Below, in pieces: positions 15,691-25,478 of a DNA stretch of 64,000 bases (position 1 is its first letter; each line of letters opens with the position of its first letter). Position numbers and translations under genes: made by a program. Under the pieces are notes generated by a model. It was given only the letters and a program-made list of their open reading frames with translations. It searched no databases and was not told the origin of the DNA. This DNA is from Polluticoccus soli (GTDB lineage Bacteria; Bacteroidota; Bacteroidia; Chitinophagales; Chitinophagaceae): assembly GCF_029269745.1 (NCBI RefSeq), contig NZ_JARJHT010000002.1, positions 868,001-932,000 of the forward strand, given 5' to 3'.

Positions 15691-17142
15691 ATGTTATTTA
15701 ATTCTTTTGAATTTTTACTATTCTTTCCAGTAGTAACGCTTATATATTTTCTATTACCCCCAAAATACAGGTGGTTTCATCTGTTAGCGGCCAGCTGTTA
15801 TTTCTACATGGCCTTTATCCCGGTCTACATCCTTATACTTTTCTTCACTATTGTCATCGACTATTTTGCCGGTATCCTGATCGAAAACACTACCCATCAA
15901 AAACGAAAATGGTGGCTGGTAATGAGCCTAATGGCTAATGTCGGTGTCTTGGCCTATTTCAAATACTACAACTTTTTCATTGATAATATCAACACTGCTT
16001 TCAATCTGCAAGGAGATAGTGGATTTTCCTTTCTCGGTATCATTCTACCGATAGGGCTTTCTTTTCACACTTTTCAGGCGATGAGCTATACAATCGAAGT
16101 ATACCGCGGCAACCAGAAGGCGGAAAGACATTTCGGTATCTATGCCTTGTACGTGATGTTCTATCCACAACTGGTGGCGGGCCCAATTGAAAGACCGCAA
16201 AACGTCATTCATCAATTGAAAGAAAAACACAGTTTCGACTATGGTCGTGCCGTAAGCTCAATGCAGATAATCTTGTGGGGATTGGTAAAAAAAATACTGA
16301 TCGCCGATAGGTTGGCTATAGTTGTAAATGAAGTATACCGCCCGGGCACTACATATAGTGGTAGTGCATATCTAGTTGCTACTATATTTTTCGCCGTACA
16401 GATCTACTGCGATTTCTCCGGCTACTCAGATATCGCAATTGGTACGGCGCGGATACTTGGTATAGATCTGATGAAGAATTTTGACACGCCTTACTTTTCA
16501 AAGTCAGTAACCGAATTCTGGCGTCGATGGCACATTTCGTTATCTACCTGGTTTCGCGACTATGTCTATATACCTTTAGGTGGCAGCAAAAAGGGCAAGT
16601 TTAGATGGTACTTTAACCTCCTTTTCGTATTCCTGATAAGTGGTCTTTGGCATGGTGCCAATTGGACATTTGTGATCTGGGGAGGTTTGTTGGGATTTGC
16701 TCTTGTCATTGAAGCAATTACGCGAAAGTTTCGTGGCCGTATGGCGGAAAGGCTACCTGCAGGTTTATTTAATTCCGCATCACGACTGATAACGCTCTCT
16801 TTTATTTGTTTAACATGGATATTTTTCCGGGCAGGCAACGTCACCCAGGCTACAGATATCGTAGCCACCATTTTTTCTTTTAGCCCCGATTATTTTAAAC
16901 TCACTAATGTAAACCTCGGAGGCGTCAGTTATTTGGGTGTTCCGCAATGGCAATTGGTCGCTTGTTTGTTGTTGATCGTAAGTTTGTTCACCATAGAGTG
17001 GCTTTACAAGGAATATGGACTTAAGAATTGGTTGGAGCAGAAGCCGACATATATTCGATGGGGGGCATACTATGCTATGATTATTTTCCTGCTGCTGTTT
17101 GGCGCCTTTACCACTAATGAATTCATTTATTTTCAATTCTGA
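15691..17142 (+). CDS. MBOAT family O-acyltransferase (AlgI-like)
   Basis: A 483-residue integral membrane protein with about ten hydrophobic segments. It belongs to the membrane-bound O-acyltransferase family that moves acetyl groups across the membrane for polysaccharide or peptidoglycan O-acetylation. Typical motifs are P-Q-L-V-A-G-P-I-E-R, Q-I-Y-C-D-F-S-G-Y-S-D-I-A-I-G and F-W-R-R-W-H-I-S-L-S-T-W-F-R-D-Y. The catalytic His321 is in S-G-L-W-H-G-A-N-W. Its TGA overlaps the ATG of the next gene (17140-17144), an SGNH-like protein, matching the AlgI plus AlgJ/X or PatA plus PatB arrangement. The acetylated polymer is not identified. Confidence 0.93.
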   Translation: MLFNSFEFLLFFPVVTLIYFLLPPKYRWFHLLAASCYFYMAFIPVYILILFFTIVIDYFAGILIENTTHQKRKWWLVMSLMANVGVLAYFKYYNFFIDNINTAFNLQGDSGFSFLGIILPIGLSFHTFQAMSYTIEVYRGNQKAERHFGIYALYVMFYPQLVAGPIERPQNVIHQLKEKHSFDYGRAVSSMQIILWGLVKKILIADRLAIVVNEVYRPGTTYSGSAYLVATIFFAVQIYCDFSGYSDIAIGTARILGIDLMKNFDTPYFSKSVTEFWRRWHISLSTWFRDYVYIPLGGSKKGKFRWYFNLLFVFLISGLWHGANWTFVIWGGLLGFALVIEAITRKFRGRMAERLPAGLFNSASRLITLSFICLTWIFFRAGNVTQATDIVATIFSFSPDYFKLTNVNLGGVSYLGVPQWQLVACLLLIVSLFTIEWLYKEYGLKNWLEQKPTYIRWGAYYAMIIFLLLFGAFTTNEFIYFQF

Positions 17143-18140
17143 TGTCGAAGAAGCAGTTTATAAAAAGTTTGCTCTTTTTCTCCCTTCTGGGAATGATGCT
17201 CTTTGTTCTGCACTTTGTAGTTGTATTTGGAGCCAAACACTCTCAATCAGGTAGAATTGGCAAGATCAATGAGCTGATGCTGCACAAAATCGATAAGGAG
17301 GTGGTTATCTTCGGCGCATCAGAAGGTGAAACCGGCATTGCTGCGCCAATTCTAGAAAAGAAACTAGGCAAGCCTACGTTTAATCTTGCAATGGATGGCT
17401 CTAGTATATCGCAGTTCGGAGATCTGATAAATGAATATAATAGCTACAGCAAAAAAGGACACTATGTAATATTGGCGTTAGGCGTTTTTTGCCTGCATGA
17501 TCGCGAACTTCCCAAATCGCCTAATTGGTACTATCCATGGGCCGAGAATGGTTTTATTTCGACTAACTATCTATTAAACCGTACTCCCGAATTCAGGCGC
17601 TACAAAAATTTCCCCCCGTATGGTTTCATTGTTTTTAATGCAGGCCTGTATCGTTCCTCCTTTGATGGCTGGATATCTCTGTTTACTAACAGGAACGAAA
17701 ATACATGCTATGAGGGTAACGGATGGATGCCCTATAACTTAACCTGGGGACAAAACAACACACTGCAACAGTTGACCATGCAACATGTTTTTCTGAATGA
17801 AAACATATTTACTCAATACAGGAAGGTGGTAGAAAACCTGAATGCCAAGGGAAGGAAAGTGATTTTAGTCTTTATGCCTTCATGGAAAGGGGCACGTAGC
17901 TATTACGACGGTTACGACAAACTGATAACAAAGTTCAAGTCGCTGGAAGGAGACCACAATGTATTTCTCGACTACTCTAACGCCAACTTCTCAGCAAACA
18001 AGGATTACTTCTACAATTATACCCACCTTAACAAAAAAGGCGCGGAGCTTTTCACAGATACACTCGCTTCCGACATCGAAAAAGTGATCATAGCTGATGA
18101 GCAAAAAGCCATTTTGGTGAATGATGGCAAAAATAACTAA
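17142..18140 (+). CDS. SGNH-hydrolase-like protein, partner of MBOAT
   Basis: A 332-residue protein with an N-terminal membrane helix (about 8-30), the rest presumably periplasmic. It has SGNH-type features: V-V-I-F-G-A-S-E-G-E with Ser60 in the block I position, N-L-A-M-D-G-S-S in block II, and a late Y-T-H-L-N-K-K-G-A-E-L-F that supplies the catalytic His. The usual G-D-S is G-A-S here. It is translationally coupled to the MBOAT gene, so I infer it accepts the acyl group outside the membrane and passes it to a glycan, as AlgJ/AlgX and PatB do. Family assignment is by motif order only. Confidence 0.7.
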   Translation: MSKKQFIKSLLFFSLLGMMLFVLHFVVVFGAKHSQSGRIGKINELMLHKIDKEVVIFGASEGETGIAAPILEKKLGKPTFNLAMDGSSISQFGDLINEYNSYSKKGHYVILALGVFCLHDRELPKSPNWYYPWAENGFISTNYLLNRTPEFRRYKNFPPYGFIVFNAGLYRSSFDGWISLFTNRNENTCYEGNGWMPYNLTWGQNNTLQQLTMQHVFLNENIFTQYRKVVENLNAKGRKVILVFMPSWKGARSYYDGYDKLITKFKSLEGDHNVFLDYSNANFSANKDYFYNYTHLNKKGAELFTDTLASDIEKVIIADEQKAILVNDGKNN

Positions 18141-18203
18141 TGACAAATTTGGACGGCCACAACATATTGAGATACAGTATTGACCAATATCAGTTTTCAA
18201 TTG

Positions 18204-18233
18204 TTGTAAAAGCTGCTTAATGTCGTAATTTTG
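18204..18233 (+). promoter_or_regulatory. Promoter of hmgA-hppD
   Basis: TTG at 18204-18206, 19-base spacer, TAATTTTG at 18226-18233: an exact match to the Bacteroidota consensus. Start codon 18 bases downstream. Confidence 0.7.
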
Positions 18234-18250
18234 AAACCAAATTGTGACTA

Positions 18251-19408
18251 ATGCCACATTACTATTCGCTTGGTAATATTCCACACAAACGTCATACGCA
18301 GTTCCGTAGGCCGGATGGGAAACTTTATTCAGAACAACTTTTCAGCACAGAAGGCTTCTCTTCGGATTACACACTTTTATACCATATCTATCCACCAACC
18401 CAGATCATTCGGGTTGAAGAACCGATAGATGTAAAGCCCAAACAGGCTACTGACAATATTCTTAAACACAGGAGTTATCAAGGCTTTAGTGTTAAGCAGG
18501 CTTCAGATTACCTGGAAAGCCGTAAGGTGGTATTGTTCAACAGCGATGTACAGATTTCGCTAGCAGGCCCGCAAGGCGGAACTAACAACTATTTTTACAA
18601 AAACGCCGATGCCGACGAAGTGATCTTTATCCATGAGGGATCTGGAACACTTAAAACGCAATATGGTAAAATACCTTTCAGCTACGGCGACTATGTAGTC
18701 GTACCAAGGGGAACTATTTACCAGATCGAATTCAATACACCCGACAACAGGTTATTCATTGTAGAATCGTTTGGACCGATCGCTTTTCCAAAACGATACC
18801 TGAGTCGTTATGGACAATTGCTTGAGCACGCACCGTTTTGCGAAAGGGATATACGGAAACCACAAGATATTGAAGCGATCGACCAGACCGGTGAGTTTCT
18901 TATCAAAGTAAAAAAGAAGGGCCTTCAATATAACTTCTGGTATGCTAATCATCCGTTCGACGTAGTTGGCTGGGATGGTTGTGATTATCCTTATGCGATA
19001 AGCATACACGATTTCGAACCTATTACTGGACGTGTTCACCAGCCACCGCCAGTGCACCAAACCTTCGATGGGCATAACTTTGTAATCTGCTCATTTGTGC
19101 CAAGGTTATATGATTATCATCCGGAATCGATCCCAGCTCCGTACAACCACAGCAATATCGATAGTGACGAGGTGCTTTACTATGTTGATGGCGACTTTAT
19201 GAGTCGTAAGCACGTTACCAGGGGAATGATCACTTTGCACCCGGCAGGCATTCCACACGGACCGCATCCAGGCGCGGTGGAAAAAAGCATCGGCGCAAAA
19301 GAAACTAAAGAGCTTGCTGTAATGGTGGACACTTTCCATCCATTATTTATGACGCAAGATGCCCAGGCTATCGAAGATCAGAACTATGTAATGAGCTGGG
19401 CTGAATAA
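18251..19408 (+). CDS. hmgA: Homogentisate 1,2-dioxygenase
   Basis: A 385-residue iron dioxygenase of the cupin type that opens the ring of homogentisate to maleylacetoacetate in tyrosine breakdown. It starts M-P-H-Y-Y-S-L-G-N-I-P-H-K-R-H. The N-domain includes E-V-I-F-I-H-E-G-S-G. The iron-binding region near the C-terminus has N-H-S-N-I-D-S-D-E-V-L-Y-Y and L-H-P-A-G-I-P-H-G-P-H-P-G. This shorter bacterial form is about 50 residues less than the human one. hppD, the preceding pathway step, follows 30 bases downstream in the same operon. Fumarylacetoacetase is not in the window. Confidence 0.94.
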   Translation: MPHYYSLGNIPHKRHTQFRRPDGKLYSEQLFSTEGFSSDYTLLYHIYPPTQIIRVEEPIDVKPKQATDNILKHRSYQGFSVKQASDYLESRKVVLFNSDVQISLAGPQGGTNNYFYKNADADEVIFIHEGSGTLKTQYGKIPFSYGDYVVVPRGTIYQIEFNTPDNRLFIVESFGPIAFPKRYLSRYGQLLEHAPFCERDIRKPQDIEAIDQTGEFLIKVKKKGLQYNFWYANHPFDVVGWDGCDYPYAISIHDFEPITGRVHQPPPVHQTFDGHNFVICSFVPRLYDYHPESIPAPYNHSNIDSDEVLYYVDGDFMSRKHVTRGMITLHPAGIPHGPHPGAVEKSIGAKETKELAVMVDTFHPLFMTQDAQAIEDQNYVMSWAE

Positions 19409-19438
19409 TTTTTTGATCCTTTTTAAACAATAAAAGAA

Positions 19439-20566
19439 ATGGAACAACTTACAGTAAGTGAAAAAATGAAGCAGGCCCAGGACTTCCTGCCTATCAATGG
19501 TACAGACCATATCGAGATGTATGTAGGAAATGCCAAACAGGCTGCACATTTCTATAAAACCGCCTTCGGCTTCCAGTCGCTGGCCTATGCTGGCCCTGAA
19601 ACCGGTGTGCGTGATACAGCATCTTATGTACTGCAGCAAGGGAAGATCCGCCTGGTGCTTACCACTCCCCTTCGCTCGAATCACCCCATTTCTGAGCATA
19701 TTTTCAAACATGGAGACGGGGTTAAAATATTAGCTCTGTGGGTTGACGATGCCTATAAAGCATTTGAAGAAACTACCAAACGTGGTGCTAAAGTATATAT
19801 GGAGCCTGTAACTAAAAGTGATGAACACGGCGAAGTGCGTATGTCAGGCATCTATACATATGGTGAGACCGTTCACCTGTTTGTAGAAAGGAAAAACTAT
19901 ACAGGACCATTCCTTCCAGGCTTTAAAACATGGGACAGCAGCTACCAACCTGAAGACGTTGGCCTGTTGTACGTTGACCACTGCGTAGGTAATGTAGGCT
20001 GGAACCGTATGAACGAGACTGTAAAATGGTACGAAGACATTATGGGCTTCAGCAACATTCTTACATTCGATGACAAACAGATCAACACTGAGTATTCTGC
20101 CCTGATGAGTAAGGTAATGAGCAACGGTAACGGCTACGTAAAGTTCCCGATCAACGAGCCTGCAGAAGGTAAAAAGAAATCACAGATCGAAGAATACCTG
20201 GAGTTTTACGAAGGCGAAGGCGTTCAACACATTGCCGTTGCTACCAACGACATCATTGGCACTGTTCGCAAGCTGAAAGCACGTGGCGTTGAATTCCTGA
20301 ATACGCCGGATACTTACTACGAAGACTTGTTCGCAAGGGTTGGCAAAATCGACGAGGACATCGCACCACTCCACGAGCTGAAGATCCTGGTAGATCGTGA
20401 CGAGGAAGGTTATCTGCTACAGATCTTCACCAAACCGGTTGAAGACCGGCCTACCTTGTTTTTTGAGATCATCCAGCGTAAAGGAGCTAAGAGTTTTGGA
20501 GCAGGTAATTTCAAAGCGCTTTTTGAATCAATCGAGCGCGAGCAAGAGAAACGAGGCAATCTATAA
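19439..20566 (+). CDS. hppD: 4-hydroxyphenylpyruvate dioxygenase
   Basis: A 375-residue enzyme that turns 4-hydroxyphenylpyruvate into homogentisate, the substrate of HmgA next door. It has two vicinal-oxygen-chelate domains. The C-terminal one carries the iron ligands: His in L-Y-V-D-H-C-V-G-N-V, His in G-V-Q-H-I-A-V-A-T-N-D-I and Glu in L-F-F-E-I-I-Q-R-K-G. The family motif L-L-Q-I-F-T-K-P is present. Length is normal. It ends in a strong terminator at 20588, so hmgA-hppD is a two-gene operon. Confidence 0.95.
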   Translation: MEQLTVSEKMKQAQDFLPINGTDHIEMYVGNAKQAAHFYKTAFGFQSLAYAGPETGVRDTASYVLQQGKIRLVLTTPLRSNHPISEHIFKHGDGVKILALWVDDAYKAFEETTKRGAKVYMEPVTKSDEHGEVRMSGIYTYGETVHLFVERKNYTGPFLPGFKTWDSSYQPEDVGLLYVDHCVGNVGWNRMNETVKWYEDIMGFSNILTFDDKQINTEYSALMSKVMSNGNGYVKFPINEPAEGKKKSQIEEYLEFYEGEGVQHIAVATNDIIGTVRKLKARGVEFLNTPDTYYEDLFARVGKIDEDIAPLHELKILVDRDEEGYLLQIFTKPVEDRPTLFFEIIQRKGAKSFGAGNFKALFESIEREQEKRGNL

Positions 20567-20587
20567 TTGACATATTTTCGTCATATC

Positions 20588-20619
20588 AAAAAACCTCTAA
20601 ATATTTTTAGAGGTTTTTT
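20588..20619 (+). terminator. Terminator after hppD
   Basis: AAAAAACCTCTAAA pairs with TTTAGAGGTTTTTT around a short loop: an intrinsic terminator usable in both directions. Confidence 0.9.
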
Positions 20620-20691
20620 GCTTTTGGCCAACCGCCCGGTTAATTTCATAGTCTACTAATTGAACCTTTTTATTCATCCTAAATTAGACCT

Positions 20692-22446
20692 ATGAGAAAC
20701 CTTTTACTTACCTCCCTGCTATGCGCTTCAGCCGCGGCAGCAAATGCACAATGCTCTCTTACCGCAAATTTTACCGGCACCACAGGAAGCCAACCCACGA
20801 CGGTTATTATCACCAACTCCACAACAGTTATTAATGCGCCCTCAAACTCAATGCGGGTGGATTTCTTACGGTTTTCGAATGGGTCTACAGCATATGTAGG
20901 ATCTTCCGGCGCTATCGTTGTAAATGCACCGTTATGCGGGTCGCAAAGTGCTACGCTCATTGCTAAACTTGTAGATAGTAGTACACAACAGGTTTTATGC
21001 ATCGATTCCATAACTAAAACCATAACGGCCAACTGCCCCCCATGTTATTCCACATTTACAAAAGTAAACGGAGCCAATGGTCTGGTAACTTTTACGGCAA
21101 ACAACCTTGCTAATACCCCTGGCATCACCTATACATGGGTATTTGGCGATGGTACATCCGCAACCGGCTCTCCAGTTTCACATGTTTATCCAACCAATGG
21201 TTCATTCATAGTCAAACTGATCTCATCAGCAAGCTCCGTGCCTTGTATCGATTCTACCACCAGTTCGGTTTATATTACCAATAAGGTGGGATGCCAGTCT
21301 ACCATCTCAAAAACTTACTATGCCAACGGCATCGTAACATTTTCGGCAACTACATCGGGCGGCAATGCGGGTAAAACTTATACATGGCAGTTCGGCGACG
21401 GAAGTTCCGGCACGGGAAATCCGATTACACACCAGTATGTCGCTAACGGCACCTATTCTGTAACTCTGTCAACAACATCTTCATCTTGTTTCGACTCGAC
21501 CAATACTACCGCAGTTATTACCAACAAACAAACGCCATCAAACTGGATTACAGGCATGATCATAGGTGATAGTACAGCTTCGGATACTTTCAAAGTATGG
21601 CTCATTCAATTCGATTCAACTACCAATAATCTCTATGCCGTAGACTCACAAGTTGTTGCAAATGGCTTCACCAGCTATGCTCAATATAATTTCATAAATA
21701 AACCAAATGGCGCGTACCGCGTTAAAGCACATCAACTTGATGGCCCGACAAGCGGCACTGGATACCTTCCGACTTATCACCTCAATAGCCTTTACTGGAA
21801 TACAGCTTCTGTTATCTACCATATGGGAGGCGCCACAGCTGGTAAGAATATTTTGATGCAAACGGGTACTGTAACAAGCGGCCCTGGCTTTGTGGGTGGT
21901 AATGTTACCCTGGGTGCCAATAAAGGTACTAGCAATGGTATCGCAGGTCAGTTGATATTCGTACGCGACAATAACGACCAAGTCATCGCCATGACATATA
22001 CCGACAACAATGGAGACTACCTGTTCCAAAACCTTCCGCTTGGCACTTACAGCATCTATCCTGAAGATGGCGGGTACACTACTACCCCTGCTTCTATCAC
22101 ACTTACCAATCTTATGAAAGGCACTCAGAATATTCATTTTGAAAAGCATGAAGTAGCACATACTATCACTCCTAAACCTACTTCGGTAAGCCAGGTAACC
22201 GAGAACCGCAGCTTCAAAATTTATCCTAATCCAACCAATGGCTTTTTGTACATCGATCTGGCTACTCGTGTTAAAGCCTCTGTTTCCATTTCGGACGTTA
22301 CAGGCAAAAGGGTTTACAAACAGGAGCTTTCTGGCAATGGTTCTCAACAAACCATAGATATTAATCACTTACGTGCAGGCCAATACATCATTACCGTTGA
22401 GGCTGCTGGCAAGCATTACACGCAAAAGTTCGTTCTTGAGAAATAA
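20692..22446 (+). CDS. Secreted PKD-domain protein with T9SS type A sorting domain
   Basis: A 584-residue secreted protein. The signal peptide (1-19) ends A-N-A-Q. Two PKD domains follow, each with the Y-T-W-x-F-G-D-G signature (about 146 and 229). A long strand-rich region comes next, then a carboxypeptidase-regulatory-like or SdrD-B-like fold (D-N-N-G-D-Y-L-F-Q-N-L-P-L-G-T-Y, about 440-455). The C-terminal ~75 residues, starting F-K-I-Y-P-N-P-T-N-G and ending Y-T-Q-K-F-V-L-E-K, are a T9SS type A sorting domain. A cell-surface or secreted protein of unknown binding target; no catalytic domain is seen. Confidence 0.9.
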   Translation: MRNLLLTSLLCASAAAANAQCSLTANFTGTTGSQPTTVIITNSTTVINAPSNSMRVDFLRFSNGSTAYVGSSGAIVVNAPLCGSQSATLIAKLVDSSTQQVLCIDSITKTITANCPPCYSTFTKVNGANGLVTFTANNLANTPGITYTWVFGDGTSATGSPVSHVYPTNGSFIVKLISSASSVPCIDSTTSSVYITNKVGCQSTISKTYYANGIVTFSATTSGGNAGKTYTWQFGDGSSGTGNPITHQYVANGTYSVTLSTTSSSCFDSTNTTAVITNKQTPSNWITGMIIGDSTASDTFKVWLIQFDSTTNNLYAVDSQVVANGFTSYAQYNFINKPNGAYRVKAHQLDGPTSGTGYLPTYHLNSLYWNTASVIYHMGGATAGKNILMQTGTVTSGPGFVGGNVTLGANKGTSNGIAGQLIFVRDNNDQVIAMTYTDNNGDYLFQNLPLGTYSIYPEDGGYTTTPASITLTNLMKGTQNIHFEKHEVAHTITPKPTSVSQVTENRSFKIYPNPTNGFLYIDLATRVKASVSISDVTGKRVYKQELSGNGSQQTIDINHLRAGQYIITVEAAGKHYTQKFVLEK

Positions 22447-22469
22447 TTTCATATTTATAATGTATAAGA

Positions 22470-22499
22470 AAAAAAGGGGCAATGCATTGCCCCTTTTTT
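22470..22499 (+). terminator. Terminator, perfect 30-base palindrome
   Basis: AAAAAAGGGGCAATG followed by its exact reverse complement; strong in both directions, 23 bases after the T9SS gene stop. Confidence 0.9.
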
Positions 22500-22535
22500 C
22501 ATGCGTTTTAAGAAAACTTTTTGAAAGGGAAAATT

Positions 22536-22543
22536 TAACTTTG
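22536..22543 (+). promoter_or_regulatory. -7 box upstream of the YafK-like gene
   Basis: TAACTTTG matches TAnnTTTG, 59 bases before the chosen start at 22603. No -33 TTG at usual spacing. Confidence 0.4.
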
Positions 22544-22602
22544 TAAAGATCACCTGCATAATAATCAGGCAGGTGGTCAGGGTAAACTTTATATTCTTCA
22601 TT

Positions 22603-23388
22603 ATGATGAAAGCAGGAAAACTGTTGCGCAGTTTGGTGTTGGGTACGGTGGCTATGTTTGCTTCCGCAGTTTCTTATGGACAGGACGACGTACAGACGTT
22701 CCGGAACTTCCAGTTTTCGTTCAACCGCGTATCGCAGGCCTGGACAAAGACAAATGACACCTTGCAGAAGTTGTTCAGACAGCAAGGCTTGTCTTACCCA
22801 CCTTCGGATATCTACATCCGTACCTTTAAAGCTCAAAATGAAATGGAGCTTTGGGCGCGTGATAATGATACTGCTGAGTACAAACTCGTTAAGAACTACA
22901 GGATATGCGCTTTGTCGGGCATTTTGGGACCAAAGCGCGTAGAAGGCGATCGCCAGGTACCCGAAGGCCTGTATTTCATTGAAGACTTTAACCCTAAGAG
23001 CGACTTCCACCTGTCGATGCTGCTGAACTACCCCAACTATTCTGATATGGTGCTGGGCGACAAAGCAAAGCCAGGTGGCGATATCTACATTCACGGAGGC
23101 TGTGTAACCGTAGGTTGCATGCCTATGACCGATGGTGTGATACAGGAGCTATATACGTTGTGCCTGAACGCCAAGCTTTCTGGACAGACATACATCCCGG
23201 TTCATATCTTCCCGACAAGGTTTACCAAGACAGGCCTTAACTTTTTGGGCACTGCCTATGCCGGCGACGACGCCAAACAACGCTTCTGGGTAAACCTGAA
23301 GTCCGGTTACGACTATTTTGAAAGGTATCACCGTATTCAGCCTGTTATGTACACGCCCGACGGCAAGTACGTACTTCAGAACAACTAA
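22603..23388 (+). CDS. L,D-transpeptidase, YafK-like
   Basis: A 261-residue secreted YkuD-domain protein. The start at 22603 (ATGATG) gives a clean signal peptide ending S-Y-G-Q; an in-frame start 30 bases earlier adds a hydrophobic run without basic residues and is less likely. The catalytic motif is I-Y-I-H-G-G-C-V-T-V-G-C-M-P-M, with the second Cys as nucleophile, closest to the YafK/DpaA type. That type cuts or exchanges crosslinks and lipoprotein attachment at meso-diaminopimelate in the periplasm. Which activity it has here cannot be told. A second, different YkuD protein lies at 58374-59288. Confidence 0.88.
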   Translation: MMKAGKLLRSLVLGTVAMFASAVSYGQDDVQTFRNFQFSFNRVSQAWTKTNDTLQKLFRQQGLSYPPSDIYIRTFKAQNEMELWARDNDTAEYKLVKNYRICALSGILGPKRVEGDRQVPEGLYFIEDFNPKSDFHLSMLLNYPNYSDMVLGDKAKPGGDIYIHGGCVTVGCMPMTDGVIQELYTLCLNAKLSGQTYIPVHIFPTRFTKTGLNFLGTAYAGDDAKQRFWVNLKSGYDYFERYHRIQPVMYTPDGKYVLQNN

Positions 23389-23409
23389 TGCCATTTGACG
23401 GTTTATCCA

Positions 23410-23417
23410 TATTTTTG
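23410..23417 (+). promoter_or_regulatory. -7 box of the DUF4249 gene
   Basis: TATTTTTG, 17 bases before the ATG at 23435. No consensus -33 element. Confidence 0.4.
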
Positions 23418-23434
23418 CGCCGTCATTCTTATTT

Positions 23435-24358
23435 ATGCTCAAACTCATTTTCAACAGCAATGCCTTCAAGTTTTCAGGTATTGCTGTTGTTCTTTTTATA
23501 GTTACTCTGCTCGTTTCGTGCGAGAAAGATGTTGATATCAAGCTGCAGGACGGCCAGGCCCGCCTTGTAGTTGAAGGCAGTATCGAAACAGGCCAGCCAC
23601 CATTTATTTTACTTACCAAGTCCATAGGCTATTTTGCTAAGATCGACCTGACTACCCTGCAGAACAGTTTTGTACATGGCGCTGAAGTGACCCTGTCTGA
23701 TGGCAACCGTACAGTGAAACTGAGAGAGTATTCGTTTGATACCAGTGGCCTTGGTAACAAGTTCAGCTTCTATTCTATCGATACGTCGTCTCTGGATAAC
23801 TTCATGATTGGCGAGGTAGAGAAGTACTATACGCTGACCATCAAATTTGAAGGCCAGACCTATACGTCTACCACCAAGATCCCTAGCCCAACCAGGCTTG
23901 ATTCCGTGATCAGTGCCATACCGCCTTTTATTCCGGAAAACAACCCCGACGTTCGCTTTATCAAGGTGTTTTTCAAGGAGCCCGATACTGCAGGTAACTT
24001 TGTGCGCTACTTTACCAGCCGCAACGGACAGCGGTTCTACCCCGGTCTCAACTCTGTATATACCGATGAATTCATCAACGGTACTTACTTCGAAACGCCA
24101 CTGTCTGGCGGTGAAGACCGGAACAGCACCGTTGGCCGCGATAGCCTCGGTTTCTTCTATCCGGGTGATACGGTGGTTCTTAAATGGGCAGCTATCGACA
24201 AAAAGGTTTACGAGTTCTATAACACCTTTGAGTACGCCATTGGAACGCTGGGAAGCCCGTTCGCTACACCCATTAGTGTAAAATCGAATATCAGCAATGG
24301 CGCGCTGGGCGTGTGGGCTGGCTACGGAACCTACCTGGATACGGTAGTTATTAAGTAG
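23435..24358 (+). CDS. DUF4249 family lipoprotein
   Basis: A 307-residue lipoprotein with a hydrophobic leader and lipobox L-L-V-S-C at Cys29. The mature start C-E-K-D-V-D-I-K-L, followed by L-V-V-E-G-S-I-E-T-G-Q-P-P-F-I-L-L-T-K-S, is the DUF4249 hallmark. The family is restricted to Bacteroidota and is often found next to TonB-dependent receptors; no receptor is adjacent here. Function unknown; location is probably the outer membrane or periplasm. It is followed by trxB in the same direction after 91 bases. Confidence 0.88.
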   Translation: MLKLIFNSNAFKFSGIAVVLFIVTLLVSCEKDVDIKLQDGQARLVVEGSIETGQPPFILLTKSIGYFAKIDLTTLQNSFVHGAEVTLSDGNRTVKLREYSFDTSGLGNKFSFYSIDTSSLDNFMIGEVEKYYTLTIKFEGQTYTSTTKIPSPTRLDSVISAIPPFIPENNPDVRFIKVFFKEPDTAGNFVRYFTSRNGQRFYPGLNSVYTDEFINGTYFETPLSGGEDRNSTVGRDSLGFFYPGDTVVLKWAAIDKKVYEFYNTFEYAIGTLGSPFATPISVKSNISNGALGVWAGYGTYLDTVVIK

Positions 24359-24449
24359 TTTTCCACGTTTATACCCAAATAAGCAATTGCTAACCAAAAC
24401 ACTGCGGAATTTTTCGCAAATTTGTTGTCCTGTTTTATAATAAGATATC

Positions 24450-25418
24450 ATGGCTGAAATAGAAAAAGTACACTGTCTGATCATTGGTTCCGGTCCTGCC
24501 GGCTATACCGCTGCTATATATGCATCTCGCGCTAACCTGAAACCTGTGCTCTACCAGGGTCTGCAACCGGGTGGCCAGCTTACCATCACTACCGATGTAG
24601 AGAACTACCCCGGCTACCCTGAAGGTATCATGGGCCCGCAGATGATGATCGATTTTGAAAAACAAGCACAACGCATGGGCGCTGATATCCGCTGGGGTAT
24701 GGCTACCAAGGTAGACTTCACCAATCGTCCGTACAAAGTGGAGATAGATGAAGAGAAATGGATCGAGGCTGACTCTGTGATCATAGCTACCGGTGCATCG
24801 GCTAAATGGCTGGGCCTGCCTTCTGAGCAACGTCTGAATGGCCATGGCGTTTCTGCATGCGCAGTTTGTGATGGCTTCTTCTTCAAAAACCAGGAAGTGG
24901 CTATTGTAGGCGCCGGCGATACAGCATGCGAAGAAGCTCTGTACCTGTCTAAACTGTGCAGCACCGTACACATGCTTGTACGTCGCGACGAGATGCGCGC
25001 CAGCAAAGTGATGCAACAACGCGTGTTCAACACCCCGAACATCAAAGTATATTGGAATACCGATACTTTGGAAGTACTTGGCGAGAACAAAGTAGACGCC
25101 ATTAAAGTGGTGAACAACCATACCAACGAAGAAACTACCATACCTGTAAAAGCATTTTTCGTAGCCATAGGCCACCAGCCAAACTCTGACCTGTTCAAGG
25201 GCTGGCTGGATATGGACGAAGCGGGATACCTTATTACACAACCAGGTACGTCTAAGACGAACATTGAAGGTGTATTTGCCTGCGGCGATGTTCAGGATAA
25301 GATATACCGCCAGGCGGTGACTGCTGCTGGTAGCGGCTGTACGGCAGCCCTCGATGCTGAGCGCTACCTAGGTGCGCTGGAGCATGCTCATATGGAGCAG
25401 CAACAGGCAACTGCCTAA
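24450..25418 (+). CDS. trxB: Thioredoxin-disulfide reductase
   Basis: A 322-residue low-molecular-weight flavoprotein that reduces thioredoxin with NADPH in the cytoplasm. The FAD site G-S-G-P-A-G-Y-T-A-A is at the N-terminus. The redox pair is Cys137/Cys140 in A-C-A-V-C-D-G (Val where E. coli has Thr). The NADPH site G-A-G-D-T-A-C-E-E-A follows, and the C-terminal FAD motif A-C-G-D-V-Q-D lies before the last helices. Complete and normal in length. It converges on the DinB gene with a terminator between. Confidence 0.95.
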   Translation: MAEIEKVHCLIIGSGPAGYTAAIYASRANLKPVLYQGLQPGGQLTITTDVENYPGYPEGIMGPQMMIDFEKQAQRMGADIRWGMATKVDFTNRPYKVEIDEEKWIEADSVIIATGASAKWLGLPSEQRLNGHGVSACAVCDGFFFKNQEVAIVGAGDTACEEALYLSKLCSTVHMLVRRDEMRASKVMQQRVFNTPNIKVYWNTDTLEVLGENKVDAIKVVNNHTNEETTIPVKAFFVAIGHQPNSDLFKGWLDMDEAGYLITQPGTSKTNIEGVFACGDVQDKIYRQAVTAAGSGCTAALDAERYLGALEHAHMEQQQATA

Positions 25419-25478
25419 GGAAGTTATTCGCATCGCTTCATGATTTCAATGGCATGCTCATGAACTCGCTGCGCTCGG

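Noticed and set aside
18251-20566. Tyrosine-catabolism operon as a novelty
   Set aside because: hmgA and hppD side by side is an ordinary arrangement with normal enzymes.
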